Of a stretch of 21,853 bases of DNA, positions 9,152 through 19,514 are shown in pieces. The stretch spans positions 1 to 21,853 of the forward strand of contig JAEPRB010000441.1 in the NCBI GenBank assembly GCA_016758965.1, given 5' to 3'. The DNA comes from Circinella minor. Its lineage: Eukaryota > Mucoromycota > Mucoromycetes > Mucorales > Lichtheimiaceae. Below the pieces are notes generated by a model that saw nothing but the letters and a program-made list of their open reading frames with translations, had not been told where the DNA came from and did not search any database. Numbering within the stretch: the first letter of the stretch is position 1; every line of letters starts with the position of its first letter. The position numbers and the translations under genes were made by a program.

Positions 9152-11335
9152 TTAAATTTTATTCTTTAATAATTTTGGTTCAGGTGTCCACATATGATCT
9201 TCTATATAAGAAAGTAATTGTCCCTTTTTAAAAGCATCTTGAATAACTTGATTAGCAGTACCTTGATCGATTGCTTCACGACATACAGCTTCTGCAACAA
9301 TAGCAGATACAGGTCGAATACGATCTAATTCAGGATATAATAATCCTTGTTTTCGTTCTTGAGGAGATAATGAATCAGCTAATGCTTTTGCTGCTTTATA
9401 AATCATGACATCAGAAATAGTTTTAGGTTGTGCCAAAACAGCACCTAAACCTAAACCAGGGAAAATATACATATTATTGCCTTGAGCAGGTACAATGGTC
9501 TTTTGAGTTTCAGTAATAGTATAGGCAGGGAATGCTGTACCAGAAGCAAAAATGACTTGATTATGGGTAGCTTCCATAGCATCAATAAATGTACATTCTG
9601 CTTTTGTAGCTGGATTGGAAAGTGGGAATACAATAGGTCTTGCATTTAATTCGGCCATGCGTTTCAAAACATGGGTATTGAATGCACCTGAAGTAGATGA
9701 AAGACCAATCAATCTAATAAGTTTATATATATATTAGAAGCAACATTCCATCTTTATTTGTAAAAAAAATAAAATGGTTTTAAGGGAATAAAATACTTAC
9801 GCAGTAGGTTGAATATAATTGATAATATCCATTAAATTTTTATATTGTTTACCATTATTATCATTTCTTGCATAATAAACTTTATGTTGAGGAAGTTTAT
9901 CACCACGATCTAATGTAACAAGACCCTAATTTTATAAATAATATGAGTACGTATAATTATCATGACAATAGAATATATATTTCAAGTATACCTTACTATC
10001 TACAATCCAAAAAAGTCGACGTGCTTGTTCTTCTGTCATACCACAATCAATTTGAAAATAACTTTGAATTTGACGTGCAACACCAATAGCTGCAGAACCT
10101 GCACCATAAAATATAATACGATGACTATCTGGAGATACGCCTGATTCAGTATGTGCAAGTGCAATGGCATTAATCATACCTGATAATATGACTGCACCTG
10201 TACCCTAATATTGGAAAAAAAAAAAGAGCGGTGTGTTAAAAGTATAATTCGGAAAATTCTTCCGAATCCCTTCTTTACCTGAATATCATCATTAAAACAT
10301 AATAATTGATTTTGATATTTTTCTAATAATCCAAATGCATGTTCTGAACTCCAATCTTCAAATTGTACAAGAAGTTTTGGATGAACTGTTTTTAATGCTT
10401 TTAATACACGATCTACTGACTCATAAAACTATAAAAAAATAAAAATTCGAATTAAAAATATATTCTTAAATGGAAAATAATGGTGGAATAATATAAAAAA
10501 AAAAAAAAAAAATTACCTCTTTATCATCAGGTCTTAATTTTCTTTCACCAAGATAACATGGATCATTTAAAAGTTGTTCATTATTAGTACCCAAATCAAT
10601 AATAATAGGTAAAGTACGACGAGGATCAATACCAGCTCCAGCAACATAAAGTTGAAGTTTACCAATAGGAATACCCATACCACCTATACCAAGATCACCT
10701 AAACCAAGAATACGTGATCCATCTGAAATAACGGCAATCTCTGGAGAAAACTCTGAGAAAGTAGAAGAATGATAATTTCGAATAATATCACATAAAGTAT
10801 CAAAATCATCTGTACCAGATAAGAAAAGACCATCAGGTACACCAGGAGATGAAAGGAATGGATAAATATTAGAATATTCTTGACAAGCTGTACCTACAGT
10901 AGGTGTATAAATAATAGGTGCCAATTCCTTTATACGTAATTATAATATTTAGTTTCGTTTCATATTTTATTCGTATTGAACCCTTCCAAATAGAATACTT
11001 TCTTGTTCATTTATCTTTTACCTGTAATTCTTCAATTACAATTTTATAAAAGAGACGAATATGAGTGGTTCTTAAACGAGCTATTAAAATATACTTTTCT
11101 AACATGGATGATGTTGAACGAAGGTATTTTAAAATACGTTTCTTTTGAGTATTTATATCTTCAACAGCAGTGGGTAATCTTCCTGTCAAATGAAGAGCTT
11201 TACGTTCAGATAAGGACATAGCAGTTCCTATATTATTTATATAAATATTAAATATTATTTATACGGGTAGAAATACAAATAAAAATATAAAAATAAAAAC
11301 AAACCTTCATTTCCATTTGTAGTAGAATGATACAT
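9152..11335 (-). CDS. Malic enzyme (malate oxidative decarboxylase)
   Basis: Exons on the minus strand are 11335-11305, 11227-11022, 10927-10517, 10428-10279, 10204-9992, 9925-9801 and 9713-9152, giving 565 residues, the usual length. The enzyme converts malate to pyruvate and CO2 while reducing NAD(P). Visible motifs are LAPIIYTPTVGTAC with the catalytic Tyr (about Y86), GIPIGKLQLYVAGAGIDP with the catalytic Lys (about K169), QFEDW with metal-binding Glu240 and Asp241, CFNDDIQGTGAV (D263/D264), and the Rossmann motif FYGAGSAAIGVARQI. LIGLSSTSGAF and FPLSNPATKAEC complete the C-terminal domain. No mitochondrial presequence is evident (start MYHSTTNGNEGTAMSLSERK), so a cytosolic form is favoured. 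Cofactor preference cannot be settled by eye; the VDSKGL segment resembles NADP-type enzymes. In oleaginous Mucorales such enzymes have been proposed to supply NADPH for lipid synthesis. Confidence 0.95.
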
Positions 11336-11808
11336 GATTTTTCTTTTTTTAAAGAACAAGAAAGAAAAGTATAGGCTATTTTTTTTTGATTCTATATAAA
11401 TGTTTCCCTTTTTTTGTGTGTGTATGGTTTATTTTTGATACTCAGCATTCAAATTGACATTTTAGCTGAATAATCATATAGGCTTTTTGTGAGATTGTAC
11501 TTTTTAATGCGAAATTAACTCCATGAGTGTTCACATGACTAATAACTAAAAACAAATCATTTCATTCGGTCAATTTATTCCTTTTTCCTTTTTCCTGTTT
11601 TTTAACTTTTTATTATTGTTTATAATTAAAATTATAATATGTGTGTGTGTGTATCTCTTGATGTGTTATTAATATTATTGATTTATATGCAAAAAGGGTG
11701 GGGGTGGGGGAAAAAGGGAATTCATTTTTCTTTTTTAATATGTAAAAAAAAAAAAAAAAAAAGTTATGTACAAAATATATTATTTACGTATAATCATGCT
11801 TCAGTTCA

Positions 11809-11837
<29 letters not shown>
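11336..11837. other. Spacer: malic enzyme promoter and RING-gene 3' region
   Basis: Both neighbours are on the minus strand, so this holds the 5' region of the malic enzyme gene and the 3' region of the RING gene. Contents are simple sequence: TG-rich runs (about 11416-11424 and 11639-11650), a G-rich patch (GGGTGGGGGTGGGGG at about 11697-11710), a long A tract (about 11744-11762), and the ATT microsatellite at its right edge. No further gene is visible. Confidence 0.5.

Positions 11838-11840
<3 letters not shown>
11810..11840 (-). repeat. (ATT)10 microsatellite that supplies the RING-gene stop codon
   Basis: Ten ATT units read as TAA repeats on the minus strand. The reading frame of the RING gene enters this array in the TAA register at 11840-11838, so the stop codon is the first repeat unit, followed by further in-frame TAA codons. 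Confidence 0.85.
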
Positions 11841-11841
<1 letters not shown>

Positions 11842-13525
11842 GATGATGTACATGCTGGACTTCGACTATAATTTAAATTAATTTAAATTAATATTAAAAA
11901 AGGTATGATTTATAAAAGAAAGAACTTACCATACAGGACAACTTGCATTGACTTGTAACCATTGTTCAATACAACCACTGTGAAATCCATGCATACATGG
12001 TAAATTAATTAATTCTATATTAAAACCTAAAGAATTTAAACAGATAGAACAATCACTATATGTTGCTGTATCACCACGATTTAATTGATGTCTTGGTAAA
12101 GAAGCAATTAATTCTTCTGAAGCACTTTGTACGTGTCGACTTAAATCATATTCCCTAATGTAATAAATTATATTTTTAAAATAATTATAGAAACATCTTC
12201 CTCCTCCTCCTCCCCCCCTTTCTCTCTTTAAATCCTTATTTACCAATTAGAAGGATCTGTAAATGTTGTTTCATGTTGTTCTTGTATTATCCTATATAAA
12301 TTCAATCATATCAATATAAGTTATGACATCAATTATAAATAATTTAAACTTACCTAAGCAATGTCGATAAATGATAATCTGGATCATATTCAGTTGAATC
12401 AAATTCAGATTCTAAAAAAATAAAAATAAAATAAAATACCCGCTTAAGTTGTTAACATTGTATGGAGATACCCTTTTTTCTTTTTTTGTTATCAAATAAA
12501 AATATTTTACCATAATATTCTGGTGGAGGATCATATTCATCCACATCATTAGTAAAATTATCTTCCACATCAGGATATATATTAACATCATTGTCAACAG
12601 TTAAAGTTTCACGTAATAATTCTCCAAGTCCTACTATATCACTGTCTTCTTCTTCTTCTGCTGTTACTGTTTCTTCTTCATATGAATTATTATCATACGA
12701 ATATCTATGAAATAGAGTCGGGTCACTTTCAAATTCCTCATAATTATTATCATCAGAAGAAATGGATCTCCATTCTACATATTCATTTCCAATTTCATCT
12801 TGTATTGAAAGATAATCCACTGAACCCTCCTCATTTTCATTCAAGCTACTCCTATTATTACTGTTACTATTATTACTGACAAGATCTTGATAATCATCAT
12901 CACTATTAGGATCTGTTGGCCATGGTGAATTTGGTTCTTCATTATCATTTACATGTTCACGATAATTATCGAAAAAGAAATAATCAGGATTATATTCTTC
13001 TTCTTCTTCTTCTTCTCGTTCATCATTTTCGTCATAGTGTTGATAATATTCATTATAAGGATAATCATATCCTGTTTCTTCTTCTCCATCATTATTATTA
13101 TCGTTAGGAAAAGTTGTGTCTGTTGGTTCATTATTATTAGGAAAAAGAATATTTGTCAAATCATCATTTCCATATTCTACTTCTTGTTGTTGTTGTGGAT
13201 AAGTTCCAGGTAAAGGAGTATCACTAAAACCATTACGGAATACACTATTCCATAATGAAGCCAATGTTTCATCTTCATCACTCCAAGTGGTTCGATTGTC
13301 TTGAATGGGTTCAATCTAAATACCATTCAATATAAATATATATATATATATATACTTATTTATTTGAAAGAGAGAGAGAGAGAGAGAAAAGAAAAAACAG
13401 TTGAATTGTATATTTAGTAGTTATTTTACCTCTTCAACGAAATCAGAAAGACATCGTTCACATGCTAAATAGTGAGCAGCAATAATTTGAGTTTCTTCTT
13501 GACACGAATGACAATAATAATCCAT
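11838..13525 (-). CDS. RING-H2 E3 ubiquitin ligase with N-terminal BCA2-type zinc ribbon
   Basis: Exons on the minus strand are 13525-13430, 13315-12511, 12411-12354, 12291-12244, 12154-11930 and 11865-11838, giving 419 residues. Residues 5-25 form a C4 zinc ribbon (CHSC...CERC) in the pattern of RNF126/RNF115 (BCA2), followed by DFVEE. A long, very acidic, Asn/Asp/Glu-rich and probably disordered middle (about 35-300) is mostly simple-sequence expansion. The C-terminus is RING-H2: C371-x2-C374-x14-C389-x-H391-x2-H394-x2-C397-x10-C408-x2-C411. All eight zinc ligands are present, but the last is completed only by the 28-base final exon, spliced in mid-codon. The preceding SLPRHQL is also typical of this subfamily. 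RNF126-like proteins ubiquitinate substrates, including mislocalised membrane proteins; the substrate here is unknown. Confidence 0.9.
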
Positions 13526-15407
13526 TCAATATTTTATATATAATTAAAGCAAAACACACGCACACACAAAAAAAAAAAAAACAAAGAAACAAAAAAAGAG
13601 AGAGAGAGAGAGAGAGGAAGAAAAGAAAAAAAAAAGAAAAAAGGTGTGTGTCTATTATGTGTCTCTTTGTATATGTGTGGAACTTTGATAAAAAAAAAAA
13701 AAAAAGATTCCCTTGTTTATATATATGTATTAGGTTTGCGTGTGTACAACAAATAACTTTCACATATTTATTATGGCTCTTTTAGAATAAAAAACAAAGT
13801 TCTTGATATAGTTTCTTGTCAGTTTTTATAAAATAGATTGCATATTATGCATAAACTTCTTTTTTTTTAACTCATTAATCCATTATATATTAAAAGGTAT
13901 TTATTATTATTAAATTATTGTTTCGTTGACTCTAGAATAACTCCCCCCTTCCCCCCCTTTTTTTTTATTATTATTGTTGACAGCAATCATAATGTAACTA
14001 AGTAACACAAATAATCATTCATATGAAAAAATTGTTTTTTTTTTTGCGCTTCAACACCATGACCGACTAATCATTTTGATATTATTGTAATAGTACAGTA
14101 GCTTTTTTTTTTTTTTTACACTCTGGATCAGATATAACATCATCCACAATTTCAGTTTCACTAAAAATATTTTAATGACTTTAATCTACTACATATAAGT
14201 TCTCAAAAAAAAAAAGACCCTTGATCAAAAGTGAGTTTAACCTGTGTTATATATATTTATATTCATTTGTTACGTATTTTTCCAACTAATTCATATCACT
14301 GGGGGGGGTTAAGCTTTTTTTTTTTAAAAAAAAAGTAGGGATTCTTATATTTGCTACATAAATTATATAAAATAATAAATTCAGCATAATAGCAAATAAT
14401 GATTTTCTAAGCTTTTTTAATGAGTATAAATAATTTGTTTGATTTGTTTGTAGAACTTTATCAACAGTGTCAGTTAGTTTTTAAATTGGATCAACCTAAG
14501 AATATTATTTATTGTTAAAAAGGTTGTATAATTGTACCTGAAAATGGGTTGTTTTCATTTGACAGAATCCCCAAAAGTGGAAATTTATTTGAAAAAAGAG
14601 TTGCGACAGTGGTGTTCTTTGATAAGGTGATTTATTATATGTTAAAAAAAAAAGAGATCGCCCCATACCCGTTTTTTTTTGTTAGTAATTAATATAATTA
14701 GTGTTGTTGTCCTCATTGTCATTAAGATGTATATAAATACTGATGTTCAAGTTCTCTTTTTTTATATATTTGCCTCATTGACTTGTCCCGTGCGTCACCT
14801 TCTACCTAATAAAACGTCTATAAAATAATCCATTTGATTGTTCATAAGAAATTTTCCCATAATATTATATCATTCTATCGTATTTGAATAGTATAGCATA
14901 GAATATAATCATAGTTAATGTCTACTATAACATATTTTTCTTCCTATGATAAATCAATTGTTGATTAGGCTAGTAGTTTTTTGTGTTACATACCTGACTA
15001 TAAAAATAAATATATAGTTTCACTTTTTTTTGCTGCATAAATAATTCATGCTTATAATAAATGATTATTTATATAATAAGATTGATTCATTCTATTTTCA
15101 TTATATATATATATATATATATAATATATTTATTGCTTTCTTTTTACATCATAATAAACGCATTATTTTCGTTGTAAACTTAAATAGTTTTGTAGGGGGT
15201 GGGGGACAGAACCAAGTTATTTTTTTTTTCAACGCTTTTTAAATTCCGATTATGTATAGGCTTGTTCTATAGAGGTGGGCCCTTCAACTCCCTTTGTATC
15301 ATTTTACGGGTAACCTCTTCTTATTATTCTTTATTAATCGTTTTTTTTTTTTTATAATCTTTTTATTTTTTCAAACTTAATTATATGTTTAATTTAAATC
15401 CAATGCA
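13526..15407. other. 1.9-kb spacer between the divergent RING and Cdc4 genes
   Basis: Mostly AT-rich DNA with A/T homopolymers, GA repeats (about 13599-13615), C runs (about 13942-13957), a G run (about 14301-14308), a TA run (about 15104-15124) and a G-rich patch (about 15195-15206). No tRNA, snRNA or rRNA was recognised. One gene-like open stretch at 14420-14692 is listed separately. The outer parts should contain the promoters of the two flanking genes. Confidence 0.5.
14420..14692 (+). pseudogene. Possible relic of a coding region, one in-frame stop
   Basis: From an ATG at 14420 a frame stays open for 32 codons (MSINNLFDLFVELYQQCQLV at its start), meets a TAA at 14516-14518, and stays open in the same frame for another 57 codons to 14692. 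The part after the stop includes GCIIVPENGLFSFDRIPKSG and NLFEKRVATVVFFDK, which looks like ordinary protein and not simple repeat. I do not recognise a family. It could be a decayed gene fragment, an exon whose true splice sites I cannot identify, or chance. A possible acceptor (TTTGTTTGTAG) sits at about 14443-14453. Confidence 0.3.
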
Positions 15408-15411
15408 ATGA
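15403..15411 (+). promoter_or_regulatory. Two-codon upstream ORF overlapping the Cdc4 start
   Basis: The sequence ATGCAATGA contains an ATG at 15403, one further codon and a TGA whose last bases overlap the chosen Cdc4 start at 15408-15410. If transcription begins upstream of it, ribosomes would meet this minimal uORF first and could reinitiate at the overlapping ATG. The chosen start is supported only by an open frame into the Ser-rich exon; the annotation of the uORF as regulatory is inference. Confidence 0.35.
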
Positions 15412-18294
15412 ATAATACCACTTCTTCTTCTTCTTCTTCTTCATCCACAATTTTATCCTCGGTTGATATAAAACCACTTGATGAGGTTTGTTATGCAAAA
15501 AAAAAAAAAAAAAAAAAAGTAGTAATGTTTTTTTTATTTTTTATTTTTTGACTCTCCATTTCTAATCAAAAAAGACTTGGTGGGTGGGTGAACGGTTATT
15601 CTTTTGATTTCGGTGTTGGGGTGGATGGGATATTCTCTTTTTTATTATTTTCTTTATAAAAAAAAATTGTTAAATAGTCGATTACTACTACCAACACGAG
15701 TGCAACTCCCGTTCTTCAACAACAACAACAACCGATAACTTATAAAAGCATGAATGATCAAGATAATATATCTAAATGTACAACTAATACGGATGATCCG
15801 TTAAATAAGGCCAAATGGCCTTCATTTGAGGTGATGGATCTTTTTTTGTTTTGTTTTGTTTCGAGATCTTATCTATATGAATATAAAATGTATCTCTCTC
15901 TCTCTCTGTGTGTGTGTGTGGGGGGGGTTTACGTTCATGGATTTTATCCAATTTTTTTTTATAATATCTGGACAGGGGCAAAAAAAAAAAAGAACTCCTT
16001 CCACCGCCTCACCCCTCCTTTCTATTCCCTCCCCTCCTCCTCTCTAGAGTTTTATTTTATTTATGAAAGAAATCATAGAGTTTACTATTTATTCATATTC
16101 AAATTTTTTTTTTAATTTATAGGCTGTTATATCATGTATTCATAATCTATTTTCTCGTAAGCGACCTGTTGAAGAAGATGAGGATGATGACAGTGAGCAT
16201 GTACGACCATCTAAACGACGTCATCGAGAACAAAGTGTTGACAACAAAAACGACAATAAAACGAATACTATTGAAACCATTCATCACGTGAATACCTCTA
16301 ACAACACTAGTAATAATAATAACAGCAGCAGTAGCAGCAGTAGTAGCAGCAGCAATAACATGAATAATACCCCTATTTTAAAACATACAAGCTTACATGA
16401 TCTTAATCAATTACCTGGGATGGTGACAGCATTTGATGAATTAGATCCCGATACCAAAAGCTCCATTCTATTACAACTTCTCAAAAGATCATCTACAAAT
16501 ACCCTTCAACTTGTTAGTTCGTTAATTATCCCAACATTACGTCGTGATTTTTTATCATCCTTACCCAAAGAGATTTCGTTATGTGTTTTATTCTATTTGG
16601 ATGTTTTAACATTATGCAGGGCTTCTACTGTATGTCGATCATGGCGTGATTTAATTAATGGGGATGAATTATTATGGAAACGTCGAATGATACAAGATGG
16701 ATTTAAACATGATGATCCATGGGCATCTCAATATCGCGGTAGTATAAATATTACTTCTGATACCAATGATTCATCACCCTCTTCTTCCTCATCGTCATCA
16801 TCATCATCAACAACAACAACAAATATACTATCATCTAATAATATCAACAACAATAATAATAATAATAATAAAATCAATCCATACAAAGAACGTTATCGAC
16901 GACTTTATACGCTACAACAAAATTGGCGTAAAGGAAGGGTTCGAACAACCCGATTAATTAGCCATCCACATAATGTGGTTACCTGTCTTTCTGTAGACGA
17001 AGATAAAATTATTTCAGGTGCCGATGATCATGTCATTAATATTTATGATGCCAAAACATTAACACGACGACGTTGTTTACGAGGTCATGAAGGGGGTGTT
17101 TGGGCATTACAACATGTGGGTAATACACTTGTAAGTGGATCAACCGATCGAACGGTGCGTGTATGGAATATGTTGAATGGAAAATGTACTCATATTTTTC
17201 ATGGACATGTATCCACTGTACGTTGTCTTCAAATTGTCATGCCTAATAAAAATAATGAACCCAGTCAACCCTTGATTATTGCTGGATCACGTGATTCTAC
17301 TATACGTATATGGCGACTTCCAGATCCAGAAAATGATCCACCTTATGATTATGGTAATACCACCACAAGTAATACGGGTGTACGAAATAATACGACGGGT
17401 ACGAATGGAAATGGTATCAATAATAACAACCGTTCTTCGACTACATCCACCTCATCCACCCACAATAACAACAATAACAATCCATATCATATGTATACAT
17501 TAACAGGACATACAAATTCGGTTCGAGCCATTGCAGCCCATGGAAATATTTTAGTGAGTGGTAGTTATGATCGAAAAGTTTGTATTTGGGATTTATCCAA
17601 AGGAACATTAATTCATCGCATGGAAGGTCATGGTGAAAAAGTGTATTCCGTGGTGATCGATCCTGAACGAAACCAATGTATGAGTGGTAGTATGGATGCT
17701 TGTATCAAAATATGGTCTTTGGAAACAGGTCAATGTTTACGTACATTAGATGGTCATTCAATATTAGTTGGATTATTGGGACTTTCTCAAGATCATTTAG
17801 TATCTGCTGCAGCAGATACTACATTACGTGTATGGTCTCCAGAAGGGGATTGTATGCATGCTTTATTAGGTCATCAAGGAGCTATTACTTGTTTTCAACA
17901 TGATCAAGAAAAAATTATTTCTGGTTCAGAAGGTGGTTTAAAACTATGGGATATCAAGACTGGAAAACTTTTACAAAACTTTGTTTCTTATGCAACAGGT
18001 GTTTGGCGAGTTGCTTTTGATCAACGAAAATGTGTAGCTGCTATCCATTGGTAAATAATGAATGAATGATAATAATAATGATAGAGAGGAGGAGAAGGGA
18101 TTTTTCTGTATTGTTTTCATATAGACATAGGTATATTAATCTAATGCGTCTTTTTTTTTTTTTTTTATATAATAATAAGTAATAATATTACATATTTAGA
18201 AGTACTTGATTTTGGTTCTCATGGTTTAGAAGAAGCTATAAATTATGAGATATCATCTACAACCAATCGACCTTTCCATAAAACAAAATATTAA
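15408..18294 (+). CDS. CDC4: Cdc4/Fbw7-type F-box and WD40 protein (SCF substrate receptor)
   Basis: Exons are 15408-15485, 15678-15830, 16123-18050 and 18180-18294, giving 757 residues. The first 200 residues are Ser/Asn/Gln-rich and include a basic KRRH cluster (about 108-111), a possible nuclear signal. Then come a dimerisation helix (SILLQLLKRSS...LIIPTLRRDFL), an F-box (about 223-262, LPKEISLCVLFYLDVLTLC) that would bind Skp1, and a WD40 propeller from about 350. The three Arg residues that bind phosphodegrons in Fbw7 and yeast Cdc4 are conserved in STDRTVRVW, STVRCL and GSRDSTIRIW (about 420, 444 and 472). Low-complexity Asn/Thr inserts lie between blades. The final exon supplies the conserved YLEVLDFGSHGLEEA tail. 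The complex ubiquitinates phosphorylated cell-cycle regulators such as CDK inhibitors and cyclins in relatives. Confidence 0.95.
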
Positions 18295-19514
18295 ATATTT
18301 TCTTAACCTTTTCTTTTCTCATCCCTCTTTTATATATTTTTAAAAAATAAAAATAAAAAAAATAAAGTTTAACTAGCAACAGATCATAACATAAATACAA
18401 ATTTTAGAATGTTCTTTTTTTTTTTTATCGTATTTAAATAGATCTATCTTGGGGGGGGAGAGAAGTTGTTCTTACTTTTACAATATTTGGAATTGTGGTT
18501 TTTATAAATGACAAATGAATGTAATATTCTCTCTGCTAATGATCATTTATTTAAAGGGAAAAAAAGAAAAAGTTTTTTTCTTTTTTCTTTTTTCATTTTC
18601 ATTTGAATATATAACTCTTTGACAACGACGATAAAAACTTTATTTCGTATACCCAATTTTAAAAGAATAACATGAAGAGATAAAAAAAAAAAAAAGAACA
18701 GCAGATCCCCTATCTCTCTCTCCCGCCATCAAAAAAAAAAAGTTACCCAAAATCTCGGGACCTTTTCTTTTTATAAAGCTGTCAAGAAGGGAAAAAGGTT
18801 GTCAATCCATTTTATTACTATAAAAGTTTTTTAAAGTATCACAAGGCCCTTTTTTTTTTTTTTTTTTTTTTTACTCCAGCTAAAAATAATGTCAGCGGGA
18901 TCAAAAAAAAAAAATAAAAAAAAATAAACGCAATCTATTCATTTTAAACTTGATTAAAAAGATACCTTTCTTTTTTTTTTTTTTGGTTGTCATATTAGTT
19001 ACCATGGAAATCATTTCTTGATAATTTAAATAAAAGAAATAGTTGACGAAAAAAAAAAAAAAAAAAAAAGGTGTGATTTATTATTAAATTAAAAACGTGA
19101 ACTTGCAAAAAAAAAGTTGATGATCGTTTAATAAATAATTATTATATTACTTATTATTTTAAATCGTCTTTAAAAAGAAACCGATTGTGTGTTATATATA
19201 TGTCGTTCTTGTGTAACTTTTTTTTTTTTTTTTTTTACTTCTTTTGAGCTGGTGCAAAAAAAAAAAAAAAAAAAAAGGAGACGGGGGATTGGGAGTTGAG
19301 TTTATAATAAAGGCAACTTGGAACTTTTTACTTTATATTTCTTCTTCTTTTCCCTTTTTTTTTTTTAAAAATTCATCTTTTTTAAACATTCCATATTCCC
19401 CCCTTTTTCAACATCTTTTTTTCATCATCTTTTTTTTTTTTTCTAAAAAAAAAGAGCAAAACAAACAAATATATATATATATATATACATTTATAAAATA
19501 TTAACAACTCTGCC
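18295..19514. other. 1.2-kb low-complexity spacer between Cdc4 and the MEK gene
   Basis: Dominated by long A and T homopolymers, for example 18849-18873, 19050-19069, 19217-19236 and 19256-19276, with a G run at about 18449-18457. AATAAA-like signals for Cdc4 occur at about 18345-18366. Pyrimidine-rich tracts (19338-19442) and a TA run (about 19469-19487) lie just upstream of the MEK start and probably belong to its promoter. No gene or structural RNA was recognised; the open frame at 19244-19504 is homopolymer-derived. Confidence 0.55.

Noticed and set aside
13458..13763. 101-codon minus-strand ORF upstream of the RING gene
   Set aside because: Phe/Leu/Ser-rich translation of GA and poly-A tracts; it overlaps the real first exon in another frame.
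14082..14160. Minus-strand exon-like peptide (ETEIVDDVISDPECKKKKK) following a TTTTTAG
   Set aside because: Looks coding, but only 25 codons, ends in a poly-A-derived Lys run, and no partner exon with a matching donor could be found.
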